NCBI GenBank assembly: GCA_030447245.1
Contig: JAUJPG010000001.1
Span: forward strand, 396,029 to 460,028
Source: Chloroflexota bacterium
GTDB lineage: Bacteria; Chloroflexota; UBA6077; JACCZL01
Length of the DNA: 64,000 nt
Reading direction: 5' to 3'
Part shown: positions 9,238-18,914 of the stretch, in pieces
Numbering within the stretch: position 1 is the stretch's first letter
Layout of the letters: each line of letters begins with the position of its first letter
Notes under the pieces: model-generated
What the model saw: the letters and a program-made list of their open reading frames with translations, nothing else
Told to the model about the DNA's origin: nothing
Database searches by the model: none
Position numbers and translations under genes: made by a program

Positions 9238-10748
9238 CAGCCCGCCCGGTCCAGCGCCGATGACCGCGGCCCGAGGGTAGGCCGTTCCCGCGGGCGATTG
9301 GCGGATACCCACCGTCCGACGACACCCAGCCCCAGCCGGGCCAGCGTCACAACCCCGCCGGCGACAAACAGGCCGAGCAGCGGATCGACCGGGTAGCGGT
9401 AGCGGGGGACCGGACCATCCAGGAATGCGGACGCCAGCACCAGCAGGAGCGCGGCGGCGCCAGGCAGCAGCGCCGGACGCTGCGACGGGAGGAGGGCGGC
9501 GAGGCCGAGGCCGACCAGCGCCAGGGTCGGCACGAGCGCCCCAAGCTGGGCTGGCTGGTAGATCCCGACGATCGCGGCGGCCCGATCGATCTCCCGCTGC
9601 TCGGCCGGGCTCGTCGGCTGGACCAGGTGGTCGACCCGCGCCTCCCATTGCTCGATCCAATCTTTGTCGGTTCGCTGGTTCCAACGCGCCTGGAGCGAGT
9701 CCTCCTTCTCCTTGCCGCCGACGATCTGGCCAGCCATCTGCAGGCTGCCGACGACGTAGTAGGCAGGGCGCGCGGCGATCGCCTCCAAGGCAACCTGCCG
9801 CATGAGGCTGTTTGACTGGGCCTGGGTCAGTCCCAGCTCCTTGATCAGCCCGGCCTGGGTGGAGCGGACCGAGCGGCTATTGCGGATCGTGTTGCGCTTG
9901 CCCCGGACAAACTGGCGAACCTGGCCCTTGAGGTCAGCCTCAGCGGGCGTCGGCTGGTCGGCATCGAAGAAGCCGGTGTCGTACTTGATCGTCCGGGCCA
10001 CCAGACTGCGTCCCAGGCCGCCCGAGGCCGTCAGGCTGCCATGCTCCGCCAGGTTGCGCAGCATCCACGGCCCGATCAGCAGTCCGAACCCGAGGCTGAC
10101 CAGCAGCGAGTCGCTCAGGACCGACCGCCAGCCACGGCGGAGCAGGAGCAGCCAGAGCGGGACCAGCAGCAGCAGGATCTGGCCAACCGGCCGGGTCAAG
10201 GCCCCCGCGCCGAGCAAGACGCCGGCCAGCACGAACCAGCCCCAGCGCCTGCTGGGGGCGCCGGACACCCGCGCCCCCAGCAGCAGCGCCAGCAGCGCTC
10301 CTGCCAGCAACGTCCCGAACAGCGCCTCGGTCATCACGCTGTGCTCGGACAGGATGAGTGCTCCGTTGAGCGCGACCAGAAGCCCGCCCACGACCCCCGC
10401 CGTGCGTCCGAAGGTCAACCGACCGAGCCCGTACGTCAGCAGCGCCGTCACGACACCGAGGACGTGCTGGACGAACGCCAGCGCGCGCAACTCCTCACCC
10501 AGGAACGCGATGACGCCAGCGACGAACAGCGGGTAGCCGGCCGGCCGACGCAACTCTGGGTCGAACGTGAAGCCGTGCGCCAGGTCGAAGCCCGGCAGAA
10601 AGTGGGACTGGCTGTCACCGGTCAGAAAGACCGGCGCGCGATACAGGAACGCCAGCCGCAGCACACCGGCGACGACGCCGATCAGCAGCAGCGCCCCCAG
10701 GTCCGGGTGGCGGCGAGGCCAGGTTGACAGCGCGTGGGCGGGAGTCAT
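9237..10748 (-). CDS. GT-C membrane glycosyltransferase, paralog D
   Basis: FLTGDSQSHFLPGFDLAHGFTFDPELRRPAGYPLF; LGRSLVARTIKYDTGFF; ATGA overlap with paralog E. Confidence 0.8.
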   Translation of the reverse strand: MTPAHALSTWPRRHPDLGALLLIGVVAGVLRLAFLYRAPVFLTGDSQSHFLPGFDLAHGFTFDPELRRPAGYPLFVAGVIAFLGEELRALAFVQHVLGVVTALLTYGLGRLTFGRTAGVVGGLLVALNGALILSEHSVMTEALFGTLLAGALLALLLGARVSGAPSRRWGWFVLAGVLLGAGALTRPVGQILLLLVPLWLLLLRRGWRSVLSDSLLVSLGFGLLIGPWMLRNLAEHGSLTASGGLGRSLVARTIKYDTGFFDADQPTPAEADLKGQVRQFVRGKRNTIRNSRSVRSTQAGLIKELGLTQAQSNSLMRQVALEAIAARPAYYVVGSLQMAGQIVGGKEKEDSLQARWNQRTDKDWIEQWEARVDHLVQPTSPAEQREIDRAAAIVGIYQPAQLGALVPTLALVGLGLAALLPSQRPALLPGAAALLLVLASAFLDGPVPRYRYPVDPLLGLFVAGGVVTLARLGLGVVGRWVSANRPRERPTLGPRSSALDRAG

Positions 10749-12337
10749 GGCGCGCGGCCGGGTTGCGGGCGTGGATTCGTGATGCTGACGGGCTTCTGCT
10801 CTCGCGGCACGCCCGCGCTGGGTGAGCTCGGGGCAAGCACGGCTTCGGTGCGGGCTCGCCCAGTCAGCCGCATGATGCCGAGCCTGGCAAGCTGGAGGAC
10901 TCCCACCATCCCGCCCATCGCGGCCAGCGCGATCAGCGGGTCGGCCGGGTAACGGTAGCGCGGGACCGGGCCGTCCAGCGCGGCCGACACGCCGAGCAAG
11001 GCCAGGGCGGCCAGGCCGGGCAGCAGGGCCGGGCGGAGGGGAGCACGCAGCGCCGCCAGGATGGTCCCGAGCAGTGCCAGGAGCGGCAAGAGCGGGCCGA
11101 GCGCGGCCGGCTGGTACAGGCCGACAATCGCCTCGGCGCGCGGGAACTCGTTCTGGTGGACCGTGCTCGGCTTGCCAAGCAGGTGCTCGATGCGCTCCTC
11201 CCACTCATCGCGGCTCAGCCGGGCGTTCTGGGTCTTCCAGTCGGTCCGTAGGCGCTCCGGCTCGCCGACCAGCAGCTCCCACGTCATGCCCAGCGTCCCA
11301 CGCAGGTAGTAGGCCGGCTGGGCCCAGATGACGTTGAGCGCCAGGTCACGCATGAAGCCGTTCACCTCGGCATCCGAGAGCTGCAGTCGCTCCTGGACGC
11401 GGCGGTAGATGACGCCGTCTGAGAGACGCTGTCTGATCCCGCTTTGAACGATCTGGCGCGCGACCGCCTCACGCCCATCGGCGTACTGCTCGACCGCGCG
11501 CGGGTCGTGCCAGCGAAAGCCGGTGTCGTGCTTGGCCGTCCGCGCGACGAGCGTCTGGCCAAGCGCGCCGGCCGTGGTCAAGCTGCCGTGGACGGCCAGG
11601 TTACGCAGCATCCACGGCACGAGCACGACGGCCAGGCCGGCCAGCAGGCAGGCCGATGCCTTCCAGTTCAGCATCCCCGGTAGGCAAGGTGCTTGTCCTC
11701 GCGCGACCGCTTGCGAGGGGGCAAGCCACCTGCCGATCCAGGGGGTGGTGCTCAGGAGCGCGGCGAGCGCGAACAGTGGGACGAGCACTTGCGCGACCGG
11801 CTTGCAGAGCACGCTCAGACCGAGCAAGAGGCCGGTCAGGAGGAAACCGCGGCTGCTCCGGCGACGGATTGCGAGCGTGGCCATAATCAGCGTCATCAGC
11901 AGCAGCGGCACCAGCAGCGCCTCCGGCATGACGTACCGCTCGGAGACAAGCAGCGTGCCGTCGAGCGCCGTCAACAGGCCCGCTCCGAGGCCGGCGAGCC
12001 GGCCGAACGTCAACCGCCCCAGAGCGTAGACGGACGCCGCTGTCACGATCCCGAGCGCGTGTTGGACGAGCGCGATCGCCTGGAGCTCTTCACCGAACAG
12101 GACGATCGCGCCGGACAGGAACCACGGGTACAGCGGCGTGCGGCGGATGCTCAGGTCGAAGCCGAGCCCGTGGGCCAGGTCCCAGGCCGGCAAGAAGTAG
12201 CTGCCACTGTCACGAAGCAGGAAAATCGGCGAGCGGAAGGCGAAGGCCAGCCGGACCAGCGCCGCGACGAGGACGACAAGCGTCAGCGCCGCCACATCCG
12301 GATAGCGCGCGACCATGTCCCGCGAGCGAGCCAGCAT
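10745..12337 (-). CDS. GT-C membrane glycosyltransferase, paralog E
   Basis: FLLRDSGSYFLPAWDLAHGLGFDLSIRRTPLYPWF; LGQTLVARTAKHDTGFRWHD. Confidence 0.8.
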   Translation of the reverse strand: MLARSRDMVARYPDVAALTLVVLVAALVRLAFAFRSPIFLLRDSGSYFLPAWDLAHGLGFDLSIRRTPLYPWFLSGAIVLFGEELQAIALVQHALGIVTAASVYALGRLTFGRLAGLGAGLLTALDGTLLVSERYVMPEALLVPLLLMTLIMATLAIRRRSSRGFLLTGLLLGLSVLCKPVAQVLVPLFALAALLSTTPWIGRWLAPSQAVARGQAPCLPGMLNWKASACLLAGLAVVLVPWMLRNLAVHGSLTTAGALGQTLVARTAKHDTGFRWHDPRAVEQYADGREAVARQIVQSGIRQRLSDGVIYRRVQERLQLSDAEVNGFMRDLALNVIWAQPAYYLRGTLGMTWELLVGEPERLRTDWKTQNARLSRDEWEERIEHLLGKPSTVHQNEFPRAEAIVGLYQPAALGPLLPLLALLGTILAALRAPLRPALLPGLAALALLGVSAALDGPVPRYRYPADPLIALAAMGGMVGVLQLARLGIMRLTGRARTEAVLAPSSPSAGVPREQKPVSITNPRPQPGRAP

Positions 12338-12398
12338 CCCTGGCGAGGACGCCGTTGGACGGAGCCCGGCGAGCGACACGGCCGTGGCCGTGCGCCGG

Positions 12399-13607
12399 CT
12401 AGCCGGCGCCCTCGCGACCGCGGGCGGCCGCGGCCGGCACGTGGGGAGACTCATCCACCACCACGGCCGACCGCTCCGGATCCAGCCCGCCGGGTTCGCG
12501 CTCGGGGCCGTAGCGTCGAGGACCGGTGCCGCGAGAGGATGAGGCGCTCAGGCCGCCGCGAGGCAGCGGGCGCCCGAACATCGCCCGAATGACGTAGGTA
12601 GGTTTGTCTTGCGACTCGAAGTACGTTCGGGTGACCAGCTCGGCCAGCAGCCCCTGGGTGATGAACAGCAAACCGGCAAGGAACATGAACACGCCGATCA
12701 ACAGCACCGGATTGCGGTTGGCACGCACGTCCTCGAAGAACCGCATGTACAGCACGAGCAGGAAGGAGAGCATGCCGACCAGGAAGCACAGTGAGCCAAG
12801 CCCGCCGAACAGATAGATCGGCTTGGTCGAGTAGCTGCTCAAAAACTTCAGCGTGAGCAGGTCTAACAAGACCTTGATCGTGCGATTGATGCCGTACTTG
12901 GACCTGCCATGCTTGCGGGCGCGGTGGTTGACTGGCAGCTCGGCGATCCGCGCCCCGGCCCAGGCCGCGTAGGCCGGAATGAAACGGTGCATCTCGCCGT
13001 ACAGGCGGACGTTCTCCATGACCTCGCGACGGTAGGCCTTGAGCGTGCAACCATAATCGTTCAGGTTCACGCCGCTCACACGCGAGATCAGCCAGTTGGC
13101 GATCCGCGACGGCAGCTTGCGGTTGATCGCGGCGTCTTGGCGGTTTTCGCGCCAGCCGCTGACCACGTCGTAGTCGCCCTCGTCCATGACCTCCAGGAGC
13201 CGCGGAATGTCGTGCGGATCGTTCTGGAGGTCACCGTCCATAAAGACCAGGACATCGCCGCGCGCGGCCTCCATGCCGGCCGCTAACGCCGCGGTCTGGC
13301 CGAAGTTGCGGCGGAACTGGATCACGACAACCTCGGGGTGCAGCTCGGCCAGCCCCTTGAGCACGGCGAAGCTGCCATCGGTGCTGCCGTCGTCCACGTA
13401 GACGATCTCGTACGGCCGGTCGAGCCGCTCGAGGACACCCTGGAGCTCGTCGTGCAGCTCCGGGATGTTCTCGAATTCGTTGAGGATTGGCACGACGACC
13501 GACAGCACGCGGACCCCCGCGACCGGCCATCGCAGGCCGGGGACGTGGGCGGAGTATAGCCGCGCTGGCGCGGCCCACTCAAGAGAAGGACGTCTCAGAC
13601 GGGGCAC
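12399..13607 (-). CDS. GT2 family glycosyltransferase, ArnC/polyprenyl-phosphate type with two C-terminal TM helices
   Basis: VLSVVVPILNEFENIPEL...YVDDGSTDGSF..FRRNFGQTAALAAGMEAARGDVLVFMDGDLQNDP. The start may lie further in, near VRVLSVVVP. Confidence 0.9.
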   Translation of the reverse strand: MPRLRRPSLEWAAPARLYSAHVPGLRWPVAGVRVLSVVVPILNEFENIPELHDELQGVLERLDRPYEIVYVDDGSTDGSFAVLKGLAELHPEVVVIQFRRNFGQTAALAAGMEAARGDVLVFMDGDLQNDPHDIPRLLEVMDEGDYDVVSGWRENRQDAAINRKLPSRIANWLISRVSGVNLNDYGCTLKAYRREVMENVRLYGEMHRFIPAYAAWAGARIAELPVNHRARKHGRSKYGINRTIKVLLDLLTLKFLSSYSTKPIYLFGGLGSLCFLVGMLSFLLVLYMRFFEDVRANRNPVLLIGVFMFLAGLLFITQGLLAELVTRTYFESQDKPTYVIRAMFGRPLPRGGLSASSSRGTGPRRYGPEREPGGLDPERSAVVVDESPHVPAAAARGREGAG

Positions 13608-13736
13608 GCCGACCGGCGTGACGGGGGACCCCCGAGCCGTTGGAGCGCGGCATTATCCTGTCCGTGGGCTGTGCCCGCCCCGTATCATGTCGCTGCACGC
13701 GGCGCGCGGACGAGCGTGCCGGGTTCGGATAGAGAG

Positions 13737-15730
13737 ATGCAACGCCCCTTCGGCTCGCGGCGCCACCTGCTCGCCCTGCTCCTGCTGGCGGTCCTGCTGG
13801 TCGAGCTCATCCGGCCGGGCGTCTGGGCCGCCGCTACGCCGACGGGCACGACCCCGACCCGCGATGCCTGGTACCGGGCGAATGAGGAGGCGGGGCTCGA
13901 GCTGGTCGTCGCCGCATACGACGTCTTACAGGACCGCTTCTTCCGCCCGCTCGACTCTCGCCAGCTCCTCGGTGCCGCCTGGGACGGGGCGCGCAAGTCG
14001 CTGGCCCAGCAGCGTCGGCCGTCCGACGGGGTCGACGCGCCGGAGCTGCTCGGCGACCGCGTGGCCGACCTCGCGCGTTTCTCGGAGAGCTACCGATCGC
14101 TGCTCACACGGGCCGGCCGTGACGTCGATGGCGCGGCGGTGGCGATGGCCGCCGCGGACGCAATGGCGGCCAGTGTCGGCGAGCAACATGACCTGAAGTG
14201 TCTTCTTGAGCGCGGGTCGGTCGGCCTCGCGCATCGTGATCGTGTCAGCGCGCGCGGATTCAAGGCTGACCGGGACGGTCGGTCGGCCTCGGCATCGTGA
14301 GCGAGAATCAGCGCGCGCCGTTCACGATCGGGACGGTCTTCCCCGGTGCGCCGGCCGCCCAGGCCGGGGTCCAGGAAGGCGATCAGCTCGAAGCAGTCGA
14401 CGGTCGGGAGACTCGGCGACTCGAGCTGCGCGAGCTCTCGCAACTGCTGCGCGGCGAGGCCGGCCAGCCGGTGACGTTGAGCATCCGACGCGGCGGCATG
14501 CCGATCGACCTGACGGTCGTGCGGGCGCGCTTCGCGGTCCCGCCGCTGACGAGTCGGGTGCTCCCCGAAGGCGTCTGCTACCTGCGGCTGTCGACGTTCC
14601 CGGTCGCCTTCGCGATCGGCCCGAGTGGGCGGACGATCGCCCAGGACCTGGACACCGCGCTCGAAGGCTGCGAGCAGGCTGGCGCGCGGGGCTGGATCAT
14701 GGACCTCCGCGGCAACGGCGGCGGTTCCGGGCTGTCGCAGGTGGCCGGTCGGTTCCTGGACGCTGGACCGATCCTGGTCGAGCGAGACCGGGCCGGTGGG
14801 CGCTACGAACAGGCGGCTTCCGGCCACCTATTCCGCGTCCAGCGGCCGCTGGTCGTGATGATCGACGGCGGATCGGCCTCGGCCTCGGAGGCGTTCGCCT
14901 CGGCGGTCCAGGAGTATCGACGCGGCGTGGTCGTCGGGCAGCGCTCCGCGGGCGCGCTCAACACAGCCAACGTCCTACCCCTGCCGCTCGATGCCGGCAT
15001 GGAAGTCGCCATTCGCGAAGTGTTCAGCGGAGTCCACGAGCAGGTGATCGACGGCGTGGGCGTCGCGCCAGACGTAGCCATGTCCGGCTCAAGCGACAAT
15101 CCGGCGGCGCTGGGGCGGGCGGTCGAGCTGGCGCTCGGCCCACCGGCGGGTGTTGGCCCGCTACCGATCCGGCCACCGACTCCTGGCGAGGCAGTGCTCT
15201 CCGAGGCGGAGCTACGGCGGATCATCGAGCCCGTTCAACTCCGCGCCGAAGACGCCGAAACGCTGGACCAGGCGATAATCGCGGGCGACCTGCCGATCGA
15301 TACGCTCAACTACTACGCCGGCGACAGCCCGAGCCTGGACGCCGCGCGGCAGCGGGCGGTTCGGCTGGGCTGGCATGGCGGATTGGTCCGCTGGCTCGGC
15401 CACGGCTTCCCACCGCCGTACGCTCTCAGCGTCGACCTGTACCGCGACGCGGACGGCGCGCACCAGGACTTCCGCGAGATCTACCAGCCGGACGAGCCGC
15501 GCAATCCGACCCAGTACCGCGACGCCGAGCCGCCGGTCCTCTTAGGAGACGACACTCGTGCCTTGATCGGCACCGGTCAGAACGAGGGGCGAATCTGGAT
15601 TGCCTGGCGGCGTGGCAACGTCAACTACGTCGTGGCCAGGAACGTGACCCCGGGCCAGGTCCCATCATTCGATGGGCTGGCCCGCCTGGGCGGGATCATC
15701 GACGCCCGAGCGGCAGCCCTCGGCCGCTAG
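13737..15730 (+). pseudogene. S41 family C-terminal processing peptidase, frameshifted at an internal duplication (fragments 13737..14300 and 14297..15730)
   Basis: N-terminal signal/TM segment; PDZ FVGLGIVSENQRAPFTIGTVFPGAPAAQAGVQEGD; catalytic MIDGGSASASEAFASAVQ. Confidence 0.8.
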
Positions 15731-15912
15731 CCGCCCTCCGAGCCAACCGAACCACGGCGCGGACCAACCCTCGCCGGAACTCCCTCGAATGGGCGCGGGT
15801 AGCTTGCCGGGGCCAGGTGCCATCCGGGCCGCGATCCATCGCGCTCGCGAGTAGCCCCCCACGACCCTGCAAGGACACGCCACCTGCAACGCGTGCCCTT
15901 GACATCGGCTAC

Positions 15913-15927
15913 TGAGATGTGGTCTCA
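15913..15927. promoter_or_regulatory. Fur/Zur-like 7-1-7 operator candidate upstream of the metal-binding protein gene
   Basis: TGAGATGTGGTCTCA (TGAGA-N5-TCTCA), just downstream of TTGACA at 15899..15904. Confidence 0.45.
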
Positions 15928-16022
15928 TATGACACTCAGTCTCAGAAAGCCGTCGCGCAGGCCGACGGCGAGCCTCGCGGTGTACGTCCTCGCGGGTCGT
16001 CCCGCGACCGAGGAGGATTTCG

Positions 16023-16982
16023 ATGCACGTTCCACTCTCCGCCCGTCGACCGCTAGGGATCACGGCCCTAACCGCGATCGCGGCGGTGTTCGTGGCGCTT
16101 GCGCTCGGGCTCTTGCCGCGGGCGGGCGCCCAGCCGACCAGCCGGCTTCAGGTCGTGACCAGCACGGGCGTCTTCGCCGACATGATCCAGCGCGTTGGCG
16201 GCGACCGCGTCGACACGTTCAGCATCGTTCCGGCCGGCGCCGACCCGCACACCTTCCAGCCGACCCCGCGCGACATCCAGCGCGCGTCAACCGCCAACGT
16301 CGCCGTCTGGAATGGCCTGGAGTTGGACGAAGTGGCCGAGCGGGCCGTCAGCGCCCTGGACCTGCCAGCCCTGACCACGGTGACGCTCAGCGATGGGATC
16401 GAGCCGCTCGGAACGGCCGACGGGGACGACGAGGCTGGTACCGAGGCGGAGCACGGCCACGGGCACGTCGGCGGCAATCCGCACATGTGGCTCGACCCGA
16501 CCCTGGCGATGCGCTACGTCCAGCAGATTCGAGACGGCCTGAGCACGGCAGACCCAGCCAACGCCGCGGCCTACGAGCAGAATGCCACGCGCTACCTGGC
16601 TGAGATCGCCGAGCTCGACGCGTACGCCCTGCGGGCGATCGAGGTCATTCCGATCGAGCGCCGCAAGCTCGTCACCTTCCACGACGCCTTTCCGTACCTG
16701 GCCCGCCACCTGGGGTTCGAGATGGTCGGCGTCGTCCTGAAGAGCCCCGGCCGCGAGCCCTCGGCGCAGGAGGTGGTCGAGCTGGTCAACGAGATCCAGG
16801 CCCACGCCATCCCCACCGTCTACACCGAGCCGCAGTTCAACGCCCGCATCCTGGAGCTGGCCGCTCGCGACGCCGGCGTCCAGGTCAGGTCGTTGTACAG
16901 CGATGCCCTGGACGACCAGGTCACCAGCTACCTGGACCTGATGCGCTACAACGTCGACTCGCTCGTCGAAGGGCTGCGCTAG
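16023..16982 (+). CDS. Metal ABC transporter substrate-binding protein (ZnuA/TroA family)
   Basis: VVTSTGVFADMIQRVGGDRVDTFSIVPAGADPHTFQPTPRDI; His-rich loop EHGHGHVGGNPHMWLDP. Confidence 0.9.
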   Translation: MHVPLSARRPLGITALTAIAAVFVALALGLLPRAGAQPTSRLQVVTSTGVFADMIQRVGGDRVDTFSIVPAGADPHTFQPTPRDIQRASTANVAVWNGLELDEVAERAVSALDLPALTTVTLSDGIEPLGTADGDDEAGTEAEHGHGHVGGNPHMWLDPTLAMRYVQQIRDGLSTADPANAAAYEQNATRYLAEIAELDAYALRAIEVIPIERRKLVTFHDAFPYLARHLGFEMVGVVLKSPGREPSAQEVVELVNEIQAHAIPTVYTEPQFNARILELAARDAGVQVRSLYSDALDDQVTSYLDLMRYNVDSLVEGLR

Positions 16983-18394
16983 GTGTCCAGCGCCGTGGGT
17001 TGGTAGAGCGCCGAGGCCTGAAGGTCGATCACCTCAACCGGCAGGCCGGCCGCGGCCACCGCGGCGCGGCCGGCCTCGGTCGTCACGACGCCCCCGCCGG
17101 AGCCGATCACCAGCCCGTCCATCATGATCGGGCGCCCGCCGGCGAACGCGGCTCGAACGCGACGCCGTTCCGGGTCGACCAGCACCGCGTCGGCGTCCGC
17201 GCCGACGCCGAGGTGGCCCTTGCGATCGAGGCCGAGCATCCTGGCCGGGTTCGTGCAGGCCTTACGCACAAAGTCGTCGAGCGCCAGACCTCCGAGGGCG
17301 ACGAGCGCCAGTCCGCGCTCGACGGTCACGTTGCGGGGGATTCCCCCGCCGTCGGTCGAGAGAGCGTCGACGACGTAGCGACCATCCGGGCGCCGAGCGG
17401 TGGCGAGGATGAACTGGCTCGTCGGGTCGTTGACCGGGAAGGACAGACTTGCCGCGGTCCCGTGGGCGCGCCACACGTCGCGCGCTTCGACGCCACGCAG
17501 GGGTGTGACCTCGTCGCCGCGCGCGTCGTTGACCAGCGCGTAGCCGTCCAGGATCGCCCGCTCCAGGCTAGCCTCTGTGGCCTCGTAGCCGCGCATCCGG
17601 AGGCAATTCTTGGCCGTGTCACTCGCCGGCACGCCATCGACGCACCGGCCGAACGTGCCGTTGATCAACGCCAGGTACGACTCCGAGCGAAGCCGCGGCC
17701 AACGGGTCAGGATCTCGAGCGCTTCCTGAGCCTCGACGATCGGGTCGAGGATCATGCCACGGCAGTAGCTGTTCACGTGGGCGATGTGCAGCGACCGTCC
17801 GTCTGCTAGCTCGGCCGCCTCGCGCAGCCCTTCCAGGTTGCTGCCGTGCTCGGTCGTTCCGACGTGGAAGGCGACGTAGGCGCCGCGCTCGTTCGCGCTC
17901 CGGATGATCTCGGCCGTCGCGGACGGCGTGCAGGGATAGTGGCCACCCAGGATCTTGACCCCGAGCGCCCCGCTGGTCAGCGTCCGGTCGACGACGGCGC
18001 CGATCTCGGCGGCGGGGGGCTCGGGGCTCGACAGCCCGTCGCCCGGGGTCGGCGAGTCCAGCGACGCGACGGTCAGCCCGGCGCCAGCGGTTCGGATCCC
18101 ATCCAGAACGTCCGCCATCCGTCCCGAGAGGTTGAGCGCCGTGGTCACCCCGGCCCGCGCCATCATGGCATGCCCGGCCCAGTAGCCGGCACCGACGTGG
18201 GTGTGGGTATCGACCAGGCCTGGCAGGATCAGCATCCCATATGCGTCGACGACCTGCGCGCCGAGCGGGGTCGACAGCTCCGACCCGACCTCGGCCACTC
18301 GCCCATCTTCGAAACGCACGTCGGCCGGGCCGCGCCGCCCGTTGCCCGGGTCGATCAGCTCACCACCTCGGATCAACAAGCCCGTCATCGCCAT
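16979..18394 (-). CDS. Amidohydrolase family protein
   Basis: LLIRGGELIDPGNGRRGPADV..GMLILPGLVDTHTHVG...SLHIAHVNSYCRG...LSTDGGG. Confidence 0.85.
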   Translation of the reverse strand: MAMTGLLIRGGELIDPGNGRRGPADVRFEDGRVAEVGSELSTPLGAQVVDAYGMLILPGLVDTHTHVGAGYWAGHAMMARAGVTTALNLSGRMADVLDGIRTAGAGLTVASLDSPTPGDGLSSPEPPAAEIGAVVDRTLTSGALGVKILGGHYPCTPSATAEIIRSANERGAYVAFHVGTTEHGSNLEGLREAAELADGRSLHIAHVNSYCRGMILDPIVEAQEALEILTRWPRLRSESYLALINGTFGRCVDGVPASDTAKNCLRMRGYEATEASLERAILDGYALVNDARGDEVTPLRGVEARDVWRAHGTAASLSFPVNDPTSQFILATARRPDGRYVVDALSTDGGGIPRNVTVERGLALVALGGLALDDFVRKACTNPARMLGLDRKGHLGVGADADAVLVDPERRRVRAAFAGGRPIMMDGLVIGSGGGVVTTEAGRAAVAAAGLPVEVIDLQASALYQPTALDT

Positions 18395-18576
18395 GCCTCC
18401 CGACCACTCGCGGCAGCGCTGCGAGGATAGGCTGCTCCGTTGCCGCGGGCCCGCGCGCTGCCTGGTGAATTTGTAACCAGTCCGCCGTCGAGTCCACACA
18501 GTCCTGGCACAGGAGTTGCTTTTACTGAAGGCGTCGAAGGTGCTGAATGTATTAGCACCGATTATCGGAGGGAATC

Positions 18577-18840
18577 ATGGGCATCATCGCGTGGTTGTTC
18601 GTCGGCCTGCTTGCCGGATGGCTTGCCGGCATGGTGATGGGAGGACGCGGCTACGGTGTCATTGGCAACATCGTCGTCGGTGTTATCGGCGCGCTTCTCG
18701 GTGGATTCGTAGGCGGAGCGGTGTTCGGCTGGGACGTCAGCGGCTTCAATCTGGGCAGCATCCTGGTGGCCTTCATCGGCGCAGTGCTGTTCCTGTTGAT
18801 TCTTCGGGCGATCCCGGGCAAGCAGCCGTTTGAGCGATAA
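18577..18840 (+). CDS. GlsB/YeaQ/YmgE (transglycosylase-associated) stress membrane protein
   Basis: MGIIAWLFVGLLAGWLAGMVMGGRGYGVIGNIVVGVIGALLGGFV. Confidence 0.9.
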   Translation: MGIIAWLFVGLLAGWLAGMVMGGRGYGVIGNIVVGVIGALLGGFVGGAVFGWDVSGFNLGSILVAFIGAVLFLLILRAIPGKQPFER

Positions 18841-18914
18841 GCTCGCTCATCCGCGAGCACGCATTCCCGAGGGGGCCGATGGCTCGGCTCTTCGGCATTT
18901 AAGGCCGACTGCCC

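Noticed and set aside
18842-18885. Hairpins after the GlsB gene (gctcgc..gcgagc; gccga..tcggc) as an intrinsic terminator
   Set aside because: Stems are short and no T-tract follows directly; not enough to call.
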